Below are positions 24,032 to 32,119 of a stretch of DNA of 50,815 nucleotides, in pieces. Made by a program: the position numbers and the translations under genes. The DNA comes from Planococcus sp. APC 4015 (lineage in GTDB: Bacteria; Actinomycetota; Actinomycetes; Actinomycetales; Microbacteriaceae): positions 1-50,815 of the forward strand of contig JASDDH010000027.1 in assembly GCA_030407505.1 (NCBI GenBank), given 5' to 3'. Below the pieces are notes generated by a model. It was not told the origin of the DNA, searched no databases, and was given only the letters and a program-made list of their open reading frames with translations. Each line of letters opens with the position of its first letter. Position 1 is the stretch's first letter.

Positions 24032-25219
24032 ATGAGAACGTTGCGTTCCCGTCGGCGAGTTCGAGCTTTGCGCAAACGTCAGCGCGCTTCCAATCAGTGG
24101 CTTGCTTTCCCCAGCACCACCATCGTCCTGCTGATCGTTAGCACTGGTGCTTTCGTGGGCGCTCATTCACTTGTCGCTCCGATTGTTGAGGATTTGCCCG
24201 CGACGAGAAAGACAGAAGACGCGGCGTTCATCATCAGCGTCGGCGAGACGCCTAGTCCCCTTGTTGAAATTGATGTGGAGTACCCCTTCTCTAGCCTCCA
24301 GGGGGACGACACATGTAACAGACCGATTACCGTGTCAATCCTTCTGGCGGGCCGAGCAGACACTCCGACATCAGCGACCATCTCAGGTCCGGCTGCTCTG
24401 ACTGGCGCACGTCAGCCATATTCGACGCTACCGATTGATCAAGCTACGCAGCCGAGCAACGAAGCGCGGAATCGAGCTTGGGCGCAACGAATCAGTGTCG
24501 CGCGCCTCACTTCCCTTGAGAAACCGGCGCCAGTCGAACTTCTCGACGACGAAGCGATGATTGAAGGGATCGAGCCACCCGAAAGGGTCGTTGAGACGGA
24601 GTTCCGGGCGTCGCAGAATGTTGAGGGGCGTCAGGAGCTCGAAATCTGTGACGGTCAGGCGTGGAACACTCGGCACGGTGATCGGGTGGCGTTCCGGGCG
24701 CCGCAAATTGTCGTGCGTTCGGCGGCAGTCGCAACCGTAATTGAGGGGTGGGATTCTTCGAACGGCACAGTCCGGGGCTTTGGTGGCTTCGTGGACCCTG
24801 GCCAACTTCCTCGAGCTGACCCTGGTCTATGGGGCACGTCCTTGGCGCGCGTTTCGCTTACGGGCTTCGCCAACTGGGACGGCGTGCAACCAGGCTCGTC
24901 TATGGACCGTGCTCCCGTTGGTCCCGGTTCGCCGGGAGAAGCCGCCGTTCTGGTGAATGGCATGACGTTCGGACAGACCAGCGCCGGCTTTTACGCGGGA
25001 ACCGTAGATGACGCGGGACGTGCGTGGCAGATCGCCGAGTACGAACTGATCGACGCGGACCTGATTGATTCCACGAGAGCACCAGCGAGTCAGTCAGCTC
25101 TCCTATGGTCGGGCGTCCTACTGGGGCTTGGGGCGGCAGCTCTGCTTGAACTTCTCCTGCTCCTATCCAGGCGGGAGCACCCGTTGCTTGACACAAGCTG
25201 GGCGCGCCGCGGGTCCTAG
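24032..25219 (+). CDS. Hypothetical membrane protein with large extracytoplasmic domain
   Basis: The 395-residue product has a very basic start (MRTLRSRRRVRALRKRQR), a membrane helix near residues 26-48, a beta-rich extracytoplasmic domain of about 300 residues, and a second helix near residues 355-378 before a short basic tail. Both ends are therefore cytoplasmic. The outer domain has one cysteine pair (DDTCNRP and EICDGQ). I do not recognise the family. TACGCT lies five bases before the ATG. It is a single-gene unit after the site at 23957. Confidence 0.7.
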   Translation: MRTLRSRRRVRALRKRQRASNQWLAFPSTTIVLLIVSTGAFVGAHSLVAPIVEDLPATRKTEDAAFIISVGETPSPLVEIDVEYPFSSLQGDDTCNRPITVSILLAGRADTPTSATISGPAALTGARQPYSTLPIDQATQPSNEARNRAWAQRISVARLTSLEKPAPVELLDDEAMIEGIEPPERVVETEFRASQNVEGRQELEICDGQAWNTRHGDRVAFRAPQIVVRSAAVATVIEGWDSSNGTVRGFGGFVDPGQLPRADPGLWGTSLARVSLTGFANWDGVQPGSSMDRAPVGPGSPGEAAVLVNGMTFGQTSAGFYAGTVDDAGRAWQIAEYELIDADLIDSTRAPASQSALLWSGVLLGLGAAALLELLLLLSRREHPLLDTSWARRGS

Positions 25220-25319
25220 TTGGCTGTCCGCCTATCGCTCGCCAAGGGATCCGACTCCGACGATCGCGCGGCTGAGGGCGACCTCCGCTTGCAGTTCACC
25301 CCGGCGATACGATCCGAGA

Positions 25320-25787
25320 ATGATTGATATGACGGAGTCGACGACGGTCGCTGCAATAGTCGGGGCCTTCGCCGCCGTCCTAGCGGCCCTCGTCGCGGTA
25401 CTGGCGAGCGTACGGGCGAACTCGACTGCACGACGCAACGCCCTCGACGACGCCAAAGCTGAACGAATCCGGACTGCGGCAGTCGCGCTTCTTGATGCCG
25501 CTGGCCGCGGGCAAGGGGACGTCGCCGCACACGGCGAGGCGCGGATGGCCTACTACCGTCTCTTGATGGTCAGCTCGTCCGAGGAGGTTCAAAGAACCGC
25601 CCGCCGACTCATGCGCACCTCGTGGAACGTTGCTGAGGAATACTCAGGACGAACGCGAAAGCGCGCAAGACCGGTTCCGGACATGCCGGCATCTAAGGAG
25701 ATTCGCCTCGCAATACGGCCAGTTGTTATCGCGGTACGCCGGGAAACCGGCCTGCTCCCCGAGATTGAACCTGAATTGAGCGACTGA
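25320..25787 (+). CDS. Hypothetical single-pass protein
   Basis: The 155-residue product has an N-terminal membrane helix (about residues 7-31, STTVAAIVGAFAAVLAALVA), followed by a helical cytoplasmic domain with many arginines and alanines (NSTARRNALDDAKAERIRTA). The architecture resembles the many actinobacterial proteins with an N-terminal anchor and a helical tail. TACGAT lies six bases before the ATG at 25320. No family is recognised. Confidence 0.7.
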   Translation: MIDMTESTTVAAIVGAFAAVLAALVAVLASVRANSTARRNALDDAKAERIRTAAVALLDAAGRGQGDVAAHGEARMAYYRLLMVSSSEEVQRTARRLMRTSWNVAEEYSGRTRKRARPVPDMPASKEIRLAIRPVVIAVRRETGLLPEIEPELSD

Positions 25788-25908
25788 TCACGGAACTGAC
25801 GATCGATCCCTCTGCGGAGTCGACCGATGCGGCGCCGAAAATCGGTTCCCCTGTGCCTGGCTGCCCTAGGGCGGGCGCGCCTAGCGCGATGCGAAGGCGG
25901 CGTCTCCT

Positions 25909-26433
25909 TCAGAAGACGGTGTATCCAGGCGCCCACCCCAGGAGGCAGAAGCCGAGAACGACCTGGGCGATTGCCACGAACGCCTGCAGCAAGACGAGCT
26001 TCATACCAGGCTTCCAGCCGCCGCGCCAGATCTCCGTCCGAGCCGTGGCGACCACACCCGCTGGCGCGAGACGCGCGAACGCACTCTCAGCGCGCGGAGA
26101 GATAAGTAGGGAAAAGCCCCTAACCAGCCCGCGCGTCGCTCCGAGAGCAGTCTCCGCAACGTACGCCTGAAACGCCAGTATGGTGACGCTCGTGAAGGCC
26201 ATCCAACTAGCGATGGAGATCGCCGCGGATATCGCCGCCCCAACGAAGAATGCTCCAGCAAGCTTTTCGGCAAATCCATACCCGATGACGAGCGCGTTAG
26301 CGGCCACAAGGATGGCCCACATCTGGACTAGGAGCCCGACAAGGAACCTCACTGTCTCGATCGCAGCCTCCAGATCGCGACTGATGTTGTGGACCCGTTC
26401 AGCTTCTAACGCTGCTTCGCTCTTTTTGCCCAT
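25909..26433 (-). CDS. Hypothetical membrane protein (4 TM)
   Basis: The 174-residue product starts with a charged helix (MGKKSEAALEAERVHNISRD) and has four hydrophobic segments (about residues 27-50, 57-78, 83-105 and 146-168). TAGCTT lies six bases before the ATG at 26433. It is a single-gene unit. No family is recognised. Confidence 0.72.
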   Translation of the reverse strand: MGKKSEAALEAERVHNISRDLEAAIETVRFLVGLLVQMWAILVAANALVIGYGFAEKLAGAFFVGAAISAAISIASWMAFTSVTILAFQAYVAETALGATRGLVRGFSLLISPRAESAFARLAPAGVVATARTEIWRGGWKPGMKLVLLQAFVAIAQVVLGFCLLGWAPGYTVF

Positions 26434-26539
26434 GGATGGAAGCTACTGGACCGAGCACACGACCGAAGTCAGAACATACTTCGCGTTCGGTCCAGCTGCG
26501 CTCCCAGAAGACGAGACGGCTCTCTACACAGACGTGTGA
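26432..26539 (+). CDS. Possible 35-residue protein or gene remnant
   Basis: The frame MDGSYWTEHTTEVRTYFAFG then PAALPEDETALYTDV has an amino-acid mix like real coding sequence, but it starts over the promoter and start codon of the reverse-strand gene and has no ribosome binding site. It could be the 3' remnant of an older gene. It is reported only as a possibility. Confidence 0.2.
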   Translation: MDGSYWTEHTTEVRTYFAFGPAALPEDETALYTDV

Positions 26540-26600
26540 GCCCTGTGGCTGCTGAGTTCGGTCACCCGTGTCAGGCTGGGCTCGCCGTGCGCTCCAGGCC

Positions 26601-26822
26601 TCAAACGTCCTGCTTCGCGCGATTGACCGCGCGAACGGCGTTGACTCCCACGTACTCCACGAAAGCGCCGAACAAGAGGATCGGTAGCCAGGCTGCTGGT
26701 GAAGTGAACAAGGCGATCACACCCACGAATCCGACTGCGAGGATGATCCCGCCACCCCACACCAGGAACCAGGCAAGGAACTCAGACTTCGCCTTGAACG
26801 ATCGCACGAGATCAAAGTACAT
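26601..26822 (-). CDS. Small 2-TM membrane protein
   Basis: The 73-residue product starts MYFDLVRSFKAKSEFLAWFL and has two hydrophobic helices (about residues 14-38 and 43-63) and a basic tail (RAVNRAKQDV). A CACTCT box lies five bases before the ATG. It is a single-gene unit before the site at 26887. No family is recognised. Confidence 0.68.
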   Translation of the reverse strand: MYFDLVRSFKAKSEFLAWFLVWGGGIILAVGFVGVIALFTSPAAWLPILLFGAFVEYVGVNAVRAVNRAKQDV

Positions 26823-26886
26823 CGGCCAGAGTGGTCAGCGACGCCCAGCTTCACGACCAGTGGCTGACCGACGCCACCGGACTGTC

Positions 26887-26920
26887 TCGCGCTCGTCCGG
26901 GGACCGGCCATCGGTCAGCG
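26887..26920 (+). repeat. Cassette-site repeat, moderate match
   Basis: TCGCGCTCGTCCGGGGACCG is followed by GCCATCGGTCAGCG. CCG-N5-CGG is intact. It ends two bases before the 3' end of the reverse-strand lipoprotein gene. Confidence 0.58.
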
Positions 26921-26921
26921 T

Positions 26922-27506
26922 TCATGTGAGCCGCAAACCACAGCGCCACGTCTGCGTCCAGGAATGAAGGTCGGCCCGCTGGCGGATCAGCTGCTCGGGC
27001 GACTCGTAACGGCTGATGAGAACGTCGAGGGCCTTGAGCGTCTGCTCGCGTCCTGCATCGTCGATGTGACCGGCCAGTCGGAGAAGCGTGAAGCCTGCAC
27101 CGATAGTGATGGTTGCCGCATCCACCTGTCCTCCGGGAGCAGGAATCCCCGGCGACTCTTCTTCGTCAAGCTTCGCAACGAACTCGTCGAACGCGCTCTC
27201 TCCGATCAAGTCCGCGACCGTGGTGCTCGGGCTGAGCTCATCGCGACGCTCAGCCCACTCGTGCAGTAGGTCCGAGCCTTCGTCCGTCCCGAAGGGTGCG
27301 AACTCGTCGGCCGGGTCGTCGTAGATCGGATCTGTGAAATGGGCCGCGAAGGCCGGCGCCGCTTCGGGGAGCCCGTCGTTGTCCATGACTATGTCCTCCG
27401 CTGTCGAGGGCGCCTGATGCGCCTCGTGTGCAGCCGGCGCGTGACTCGCGCAGCCGCCGAGCATTACGACACCCGCGACCAGCACGATCCGCCAGCGCCT
27501 GCTCAC
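26922..27506 (-). CDS. Putative lipoprotein
   Basis: The 194-residue product has a signal peptide VSRRWRIVLVAGVVMLGGC, with the lipobox ending at Cys 19, then an alanine- and histidine-rich linker and an acidic mature part with DNDGLPEAAPAFAAHF and ESAFDEFVAKLDEEESPG. The last third is helical (LKALDVLISRYESPEQLIRQ). GTG 27506 is chosen because it gives a standard signal peptide and CAAAAT lies six bases upstream; an in-frame ATG at 27524 would add six residues. The stop lies at the edge of a cassette-site repeat. No family is recognised. Confidence 0.7.
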   Translation of the reverse strand: MSRRWRIVLVAGVVMLGGCASHAPAAHEAHQAPSTAEDIVMDNDGLPEAAPAFAAHFTDPIYDDPADEFAPFGTDEGSDLLHEWAERRDELSPSTTVADLIGESAFDEFVAKLDEEESPGIPAPGGQVDAATITIGAGFTLLRLAGHIDDAGREQTLKALDVLISRYESPEQLIRQRADLHSWTQTWRCGLRLT

Positions 27507-27828
27507 CAGTGGATTTTGACACATGGTGACAGGCAACCCGACCGACAAACGTGGCACAAGACAGACTCTCGACGATGTACACGTGGCGGGTGCGCATCCT
27601 CAGTCGGTCGTCCGTGATCCTCTCGAAGAGGTTCCAACGACCAGCCAGTAGTTCGAACGCCAACCCAGTTGCGGGCATCCGATCAAATCAGCGAACGAAC
27701 CCTCAGGCCGACACTCTGATCGATCGAGCGTTACTCGATCCCGATCCCGCAAGGCCGCAAGGCCGCAAGGCCGCAACGCTGTTCTGCGTGAAGATGGAGT
27801 CCGACCTTCACAGATGGGACTTCGATCA
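27507..27828. other. Intergenic region, no supported gene
   Basis: A tandem repeat of the octamer GCAAGGCC, three units with a partial fourth, lies at 27749-27776. A reverse-strand frame from ATG 27678 (MPATGLAFELLAGRWNLFER...) has a protein-like start but runs out of frame into the lipoprotein gene, so it may be a gene remnant. No clear cassette site is visible. Confidence 0.35.
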
Positions 27829-28494
27829 GTGGCCTCTCAGCGCTCGCGCACGCGGGACGAACTCGAGTCACTCCTTGCCGAGCAGGTTGAGTGGCTGGAT
27901 TCATCAGCCCGACTGTTCGACGCAGGCAAGAAGCATGAAGCCAAGCGACTGTCCGTGACAATTCGAGTTCTGCTCCACGACACATCGATGTCGAAGAGCC
28001 TGCTGAGTCAACTGGATCTGAAGGATCGACTTCTCTTCCTCGACACCGCGGGGCCTGTGAATCGCAAGAACCTGCTGCCGCTTACCCCTCTGATCAGCTT
28101 TCGTATGACCCAGACGGAGGACGGGCCTGTCCCGTCCTACGAGCCGGTCTTCCTCGAAGGCCCTCGTCCTGAGTCCGGGCTGCGCGCGCTGCGTTTCGAA
28201 GATTGGTGGACGATGATGGTCCTTCGAGACGCCGCGATGGAGGAGTACAGTCGCCGGGACCTCGTCCTCTACCTCGCAAACAAGGTTGGTGGCGCGCACG
28301 TAGATCCCGCGTCTCAGGAGCGACTCGCCGCGCTCGCCCGGAGTGAAACCGTCGGCTTCAGTGTCGGTGACGGTCGAGTCGAACGGCGGATCGAGGAGGA
28401 CCCCCTACTCCCCTACCTTCGACAGATTGCCTTCGAGGTGACCGAAGTGTTGCGGGTTCGACAGTGGATTCCTGGGATGGCTCCAAGCGCGTAG
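27829..28494 (+). CDS. Hypothetical soluble protein
   Basis: The 221-residue product starts VASQRSRTRDELESLLAEQV. It is helical at first and then has a beta-rich part with LDTAGPVNRKNLLPLTPLIS, followed by EDWWTMMVLRDAAMEEYSRRD and a C-terminal helix (LPYLRQIAFEVTEVL). No membrane segment or known catalytic motif is visible. GTG 27829 has GGACTT six bases upstream; ATG 27814 in the same frame is the alternative. It is a single-gene unit whose 3' end overlaps a cassette-site repeat. Confidence 0.68.
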   Translation: MASQRSRTRDELESLLAEQVEWLDSSARLFDAGKKHEAKRLSVTIRVLLHDTSMSKSLLSQLDLKDRLLFLDTAGPVNRKNLLPLTPLISFRMTQTEDGPVPSYEPVFLEGPRPESGLRALRFEDWWTMMVLRDAAMEEYSRRDLVLYLANKVGGAHVDPASQERLAALARSETVGFSVGDGRVERRIEEDPLLPYLRQIAFEVTEVLRVRQWIPGMAPSA

Positions 28495-28514
28495 CCGGAC
28501 CGGCAATCGATCGC
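28486..28514 (+). repeat. Cassette-site repeat, moderate match
   Basis: AGCGCGTAGCCGGACCGGCA is followed by ATCGATCGC. The stop codon TAG of the preceding gene is inside it. It lies between convergent genes. Confidence 0.5.
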
Positions 28515-28574
28515 TCTTTGCACCTCCGCGCGTCATGGGCGCAAGACGAGGGAAAGGTTGATTCGCGTCGCTGT

Positions 28575-29120
28575 TCAGGCGGACCGAGTACTCCAGTCAG
28601 CCAGTAGCGCACGGACCGTCACCTCGTACTGAGCACGATCGAAATGGAGCGAGAAGGCGGGTAGCTCCGACGTGCTGAGTTCTTCGGTGATGCCGCTTTG
28701 GTACGCGATATCGTGCCATTCGACGGTGTGTTCGGTGAACCGGACGTCAGCACTCACAGCGCCGCATGCGAGGTCTCCGCACTGTGGACAGAACAACAGA
28801 CCTGCGCGGCCATCCGTGAACTGTACCCAAGGATCGAATGCAGACTCGTTCTCCAGCAGGAGCGCGCGGAGGCTCTCAACCACGAATCGATCACCCTTGT
28901 AAGCCTTGCTCATAAATGTGACCTCGTCGCAAGGGCGCCCATTTGGGAAGACCAATCGGTCCCGAAGCGGTTCCCCGTCGATTGTCCAATCAAGGATGTG
29001 AAGGGTCCAAGATTCGCCTCGCTCCGCTCTTCGGCGATAGCCGCGCGGCTTCGGATCCCAGCGCCGAAACTCGACCCACTGCGTGCCAAGAACCACTCGC
29101 GGGACGACGCTCTCGGACAT
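28575..29120 (-). CDS. Hypothetical protein with a CPxCGDLxCG motif
   Basis: The 181-residue protein resembles a loose actinobacterial family with a C-terminal LLFCPQCGDLACGAV segment followed by VEWHDIAYQSG. The three cysteines could bind zinc. The first half includes VEFRRWDPKPRGYRRRAERG and a WVQF strand. The role is unknown. ATG 29120 follows TAAGCT by eight bases; the frame is open to 29207, but that part is unlike the family. It is a single-gene unit. Confidence 0.68.
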   Translation of the reverse strand: MSESVVPRVVLGTQWVEFRRWDPKPRGYRRRAERGESWTLHILDWTIDGEPLRDRLVFPNGRPCDEVTFMSKAYKGDRFVVESLRALLLENESAFDPWVQFTDGRAGLLFCPQCGDLACGAVSADVRFTEHTVEWHDIAYQSGITEELSTSELPAFSLHFDRAQYEVTVRALLADWSTRSA

Positions 29121-29255
29121 GACCTCAGAGCTTAGCGAGCGAATTCGCGGTAGGAAGGCAGCAGGCGCCGACGCACAAGTGACCGCAACAACACCTGACG
29201 GATCCAACGTCGCTGCTCCACAAAGGCGAGCGTCGAGCGCGCGCTCAGGGACCCG

Positions 29256-29279
29256 CGCCCGTGCATCGCTCGACCGGTG
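29256..29279 (+). repeat. Cassette-site repeat, first of a close pair
   Basis: GCGCCCGTGCATCGCTCGAC is followed by CGGT. It shares CCCGTGCA-CGC with the copy at 31896. A second copy of its first part follows at 29296. It lies between divergent genes. Confidence 0.5.
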
Positions 29280-29295
29280 CGCAGCTTCCGATGCG

Positions 29296-29318
29296 GCGCC
29301 CGTGCACCGCTCGACGGG
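29296..29318 (+). repeat. Cassette-site repeat, second of a close pair
   Basis: GCGCCCGTGCACCGCTCGAC is followed by GGG. It differs from the copy at 29256 by one base over 20. Only about 40 bases separate the two starts, so no gene fits between them: an empty unit or a local duplication. Confidence 0.5.
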
Positions 29319-29406
29319 AAGTGGCGGCGGCTACGCGAAGGTCGGCGTACTGCCTGCCGCCGATGAATAACTTTCCTCGTTCGGCGCGGTGACGCATCAT
29401 GGGTTT

Positions 29407-29607
29407 GTGAAGCCTTGGATGTGGACTGCCCTTGGGTTCGTCGTGCTCTTAGTAGCCGGCGCCTTCATCGCCCAGCCGGGCTTCCGAACGGTGTTCGCGG
29501 GGGATCCATCCGGCTGGATCCTGGTAGGTGCGGCGGTCCTCGTCGCGCTGCCGGCGCTCTGGCTCATGGGAACCAAAGGAGTCGATCGCACGGGCAGATC
29601 CGATTGA
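29407..29607 (+). CDS. Small 2-TM membrane protein
   Basis: The 66-residue product starts VKPWMWTALGFVVLLVAGAF and has two hydrophobic helices (about residues 5-25 and 36-55) and a polar tail. GTG 29407 has CATCAT six bases upstream; the frame is open to 29389. Its TGA stop overlaps the TTG start of the next gene (ATTGA), so the two are probably translationally coupled. Confidence 0.68.
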   Translation: MKPWMWTALGFVVLLVAGAFIAQPGFRTVFAGDPSGWILVGAAVLVALPALWLMGTKGVDRTGRSD

Positions 29608-29924
29608 AGCGGAAGTCAGCACGATTGAGGCGTTCCGCCCGCGTGGGAGAGGCTCTGCTCGACGGCTACCGCGTGCCTCCACTCAGCGAATCCCACTTGA
29701 TACTTCGCCATGAGGCGTGGGACCTCCTCGCCGACATCGATCAATTGCAAGCGGATCTTGCGGGATCGCGGACTTGGGACCGGGGAGAGGACGGCAGAGC
29801 GCTACGCAGCGAGATGCGTCAGGCCTGCGAGACGCTCAGCATCCGCGCCGACGAGATCGGGCTGAAATCCGCTTCTGTTCGGCTTGTCGAGCTCGGCGAA
29901 CTGTTCGATGATCCGGTTCTCTAG
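29604..29924 (+). CDS. Small soluble protein coupled to the preceding membrane protein
   Basis: The 106-residue product starts LKRKSARLRRSARVGEALLD and is then helical and acidic, with LILRHEAWDLLADIDQLQAD and SEMRQACETLSIRADEIGLK, ending VELGELFDDPVL. No family is recognised. TTG 29604 overlaps the stop of the previous gene; GTG 29643 is an alternative start. One membrane protein plus one soluble protein in a single unit may mean that they work together. Confidence 0.62.
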   Translation: MKRKSARLRRSARVGEALLDGYRVPPLSESHLILRHEAWDLLADIDQLQADLAGSRTWDRGEDGRALRSEMRQACETLSIRADEIGLKSASVRLVELGELFDDPVL

Positions 29925-30143
29925 TCCATCCGGGTCATACTTTGAGCGCTAGGCGCGGTGCCCCGCGAGCTGATCATCATGCGTTTAGCGGTACAGGGCC
30001 GCAGCCGCGAAGACGCGACCAGACGCGGTCTCCGATATAGCGTCACAGCAGCTGTGCTGTCCCTTCGGAACTCTAGGCTGTGCGCATGGTCGCGCATTGC
30101 CGTAGGGATGCGTTGGTCCGGACGGATGAGATGGGGAGAGGTG

Positions 30144-30719
30144 ATGGTGCGGGAGTTGGTGTGGACGGGGTTCGTATCGGCGGATGGAGTGATGGACTCG
30201 CCAGGTGGTGACGTCGAAGGACATCCGGCAGGTGGATGGGTGTTTCGTACCGAGTTCCTCCCAGAAGCGTTCGCGCTCAAAGGTGAAGAACTCGCGGAGA
30301 CGACGGCGCTGATGTTCGGCCGGCGCAGCTACGAGGCGTTCGCGCCGGCCTGGTCGCAGTCTGCCGATCATGCGGACTATCAGGATCTGCCGAAGTACGT
30401 TGTCTCGACCACCCTGGACCAGGACGCTCTCATCGAGGGGTGGGGCGAGACCCGCATCCTCCGCAGCGCTGACGACGTCGCCGAACTGAAGTCGACCGAG
30501 GGCGGCGCGATCTTCATCCACGGCAGCGGCGAGCTCGCTCGGAGCCTCAGCACCGCCGGCCTCATCGACCGCTACAACCTGTTGGTGTTCCCGGTGCTGC
30601 TCAGCGAAGGCAAGAGCATCTTCAGCAGAGCATCTCAGGACGAACGGCGCCTGACCGTACGCGAGTCAGCGGTCTACGGCAACGGCGTGATGAAGGTCGT
30701 ATACGACGTCACCAGCTGA
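30144..30719 (+). CDS. RibD C-terminal / dihydrofolate reductase-like protein
   Basis: The 191-residue product belongs to the RibD_C/DHFR-like group that reduces pterin- or pyrimidine-type substrates with NADPH. It has the start LVWTGFVSADGVMDSPGG, the LMFGRRSYEAFAPAW segment that follows the nucleotide site, KYVVSTTLD, and the GGAIFIHGSGELARSL nucleotide-binding glycine stretch. The substrate is not inferable. ATG 30144 has GGGGAGAGGTG just upstream. A TAGGCT promoter lies six bases before another ATG at 30086, which opens a different-frame short reading frame overlapping the gene start. It is a single-gene unit. Confidence 0.85.
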   Translation: MVRELVWTGFVSADGVMDSPGGDVEGHPAGGWVFRTEFLPEAFALKGEELAETTALMFGRRSYEAFAPAWSQSADHADYQDLPKYVVSTTLDQDALIEGWGETRILRSADDVAELKSTEGGAIFIHGSGELARSLSTAGLIDRYNLLVFPVLLSEGKSIFSRASQDERRLTVRESAVYGNGVMKVVYDVTS

Positions 30720-30732
30720 CACAGCCCTGCCC

Positions 30733-30767
30733 CGCGCGCAGGACGACCGGCTACCGTTCTGCCGGCG
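30733..30767 (+). repeat. Cassette-site repeat, moderate match
   Basis: CGCGCGCAGGACGACCGGCT is followed by ACCGTTCTGCCGGCG. The loop is longer than in other copies. It lies between convergent genes, four bases before the 3' end of the reverse-strand gene. Confidence 0.58.
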
Positions 30768-30770
30768 CAA

Positions 30771-31382
30771 TCAACTCACGAGGTCGATCGGGGTGTGGAT
30801 CGATTTCTTTATGTATAGGCGCGCTCGAACGATGGCGACCACGCCCGCAACGACGAGGAGGCTGGCGATGACGGCACCTGCGTACAAGAGAGTCAGGGAA
30901 AGCGCGTCCCTGTCATCGCGGAGGTTTGCTGCCGCGAAGAAGGGCATCAGCACGAGAGGGTAGGCGATCTCCGTGATCGTGCGGCGTTGACGCTGGCGTG
31001 CCCACGCCAGCACGACAGAGCCCGGCGCTGGCGAAACAGTCTGGCTACCGGAGACCTGAGAGCGAACAGCTTTACGTTGCTGGCGGTTGAGTTCACGGAG
31101 GAGGTTGGGTTCGCCGCGTCCCCACGCCCGGCTGCGGTATACCAGGGACATGACGAGCGCGCCGCCGGGTGCTGCCGTCATGAGCAATCCGAGCGGGGAG
31201 ACGCTGGTGCTCGAGTTCGCGCCGGTCGTGTAAAGACCGGTGAGCCATACCCCGGCCGCGGCGGCGATCCCAACGACAGTCGTGATCAGCAACGCCACGA
31301 GGAGCTTCCGGTCTGGATCTTCACTAGGGACCTTCGCCGCGGCGGCGGCGACGTCCGACCATGTGTCGTCATCGATTGCCAT
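30771..31382 (-). CDS. Hypothetical membrane protein (4 TM)
   Basis: The 203-residue product starts MAIDDDTWSDVAAAAAKVPS and has hydrophobic segments near residues 28-50, 64-82, 135-155 and 162-185. A cytoplasmic loop between the second and third contains RELNRQQRKAVRSQVSGSQ. ATG 31382 has AATGCT six bases upstream. It is a single-gene unit whose stop abuts a cassette-site repeat. No family is recognised. Confidence 0.7.
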   Translation of the reverse strand: MAIDDDTWSDVAAAAAKVPSEDPDRKLLVALLITTVVGIAAAAGVWLTGLYTTGANSSTSVSPLGLLMTAAPGGALVMSLVYRSRAWGRGEPNLLRELNRQQRKAVRSQVSGSQTVSPAPGSVVLAWARQRQRRTITEIAYPLVLMPFFAAANLRDDRDALSLTLLYAGAVIASLLVVAGVVAIVRARLYIKKSIHTPIDLVS

Positions 31383-31576
31383 GACTAGAGCATTCCGCAA
31401 AGAGCGTGAATCTGTGACTCGCGCGGAAGGCCAACCTGACCAACGATCCCCGCGCAGTCCCGGCAACCCGACAGCGTCAAGGATTCGCGGATCGGGTTTA
31501 GTGCCCTCAACGCGTGAGTCCTAGCGACAGGCGAAGTGATCATGTACCGAACGGTCGCGCAGGAATCCTTTCGTCG

Positions 31577-31816
31577 TCAATCAGTTGGCGTCTGCAGATC
31601 AGAGCTAGTTCGCTGTGGCCTCCGCCAGCTCGGCCGCGAGGTTACGAAGAGGAAGAGCCCCACCCATACGAGCGTGGCAAAGATGGTCCATCGCAACCAA
31701 GAATTGTCGGTCAGCAGAGAGATGAGTCCCCCCACGAGAAACGCCGCGCCTACGATCACGAACGTGACGAAGATCGCACGCTGTCCGCCATCGAGCTTGG
31801 ACCAGGGTTTGCGCAT
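31577..31816 (-). CDS. Small 2-TM membrane protein
   Basis: The 79-residue product starts MRKPWSKLDGGQRAIFVTFV and has helices near residues 13-35 and 41-60 and a polar C-terminus. GATACT lies five bases before the ATG. It is a single-gene unit. Its KLDGGQRAIF opening is shared with several small actinobacterial membrane proteins, but I cannot name a family. Confidence 0.7.
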   Translation of the reverse strand: MRKPWSKLDGGQRAIFVTFVIVGAAFLVGGLISLLTDNSWLRWTIFATLVWVGLFLFVTSRPSWRRPQRTSSDLQTPTD

Positions 31817-31895
31817 ACCTCAGTATCCCTCAAGGTCGATTCCGACGAGGGCGCGCCTAGCCGTTCGACGGATGGCCCGCTGCAGAATGCCTCCC

Positions 31896-31932
31896 GTGCA
31901 CCGCGCGCTAGGCGACCGGCTTGCGGGCCGCC
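31896..31932 (+). repeat. Cassette-site repeat, best full-length copy
   Basis: GTGCACCGCGCGCTAGGCGA is followed by CCGGCTTGCGGGCCGCC. It contains every element of the consensus: the GTGCAC lead, GCGCGCTA, CGACCGGCTTGCGGGC. It lies between a reverse-strand start and a forward start. Confidence 0.8.
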
Positions 31933-31984
31933 GTAAGTGGATCCTTGCCTCGCAGCTGCGCGTAACCCTAGCTACGGTGTGGTG

Positions 31985-32119
31985 ATGAGCGAGACCAGGA
32001 ACAGTCTGCGCGAAAAAGGTTTCCGCGGGCACGTCACCTGTGTCGAGCGCACCGGTGAGCTGTTGCAGGTCTACGCCTGCGTCGAAGGTGATCGCGCCGA
32101 AGCAGAGGAGAACCATTGA
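31985..32119 (+). CDS. Very small soluble protein, first gene of a coupled pair
   Basis: The 44-residue product (MSETRNSLREKGFRGHVTCV...) is basic in the middle and acidic at the end (EGDRAEAEENH). TACGGT lies six bases before the ATG. Its stop overlaps the TTG start of the next gene (CATTGA), so the pair is probably coupled. No family is recognised. Confidence 0.6.
   Translation: MSETRNSLREKGFRGHVTCVERTGELLQVYACVEGDRAEAEENH

Noticed and set aside
27749..27776. GCAAGGCC tandem repeat as a regulatory or phase-variable element
   Set aside because: Only three to four units in a gap with no supported gene reading through it; no functional link can be argued.
27551..27958. 136-codon + strand frame
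   Set aside because: It overlaps a better-supported gene (27829-28494) in another phase and has shadow-type composition.
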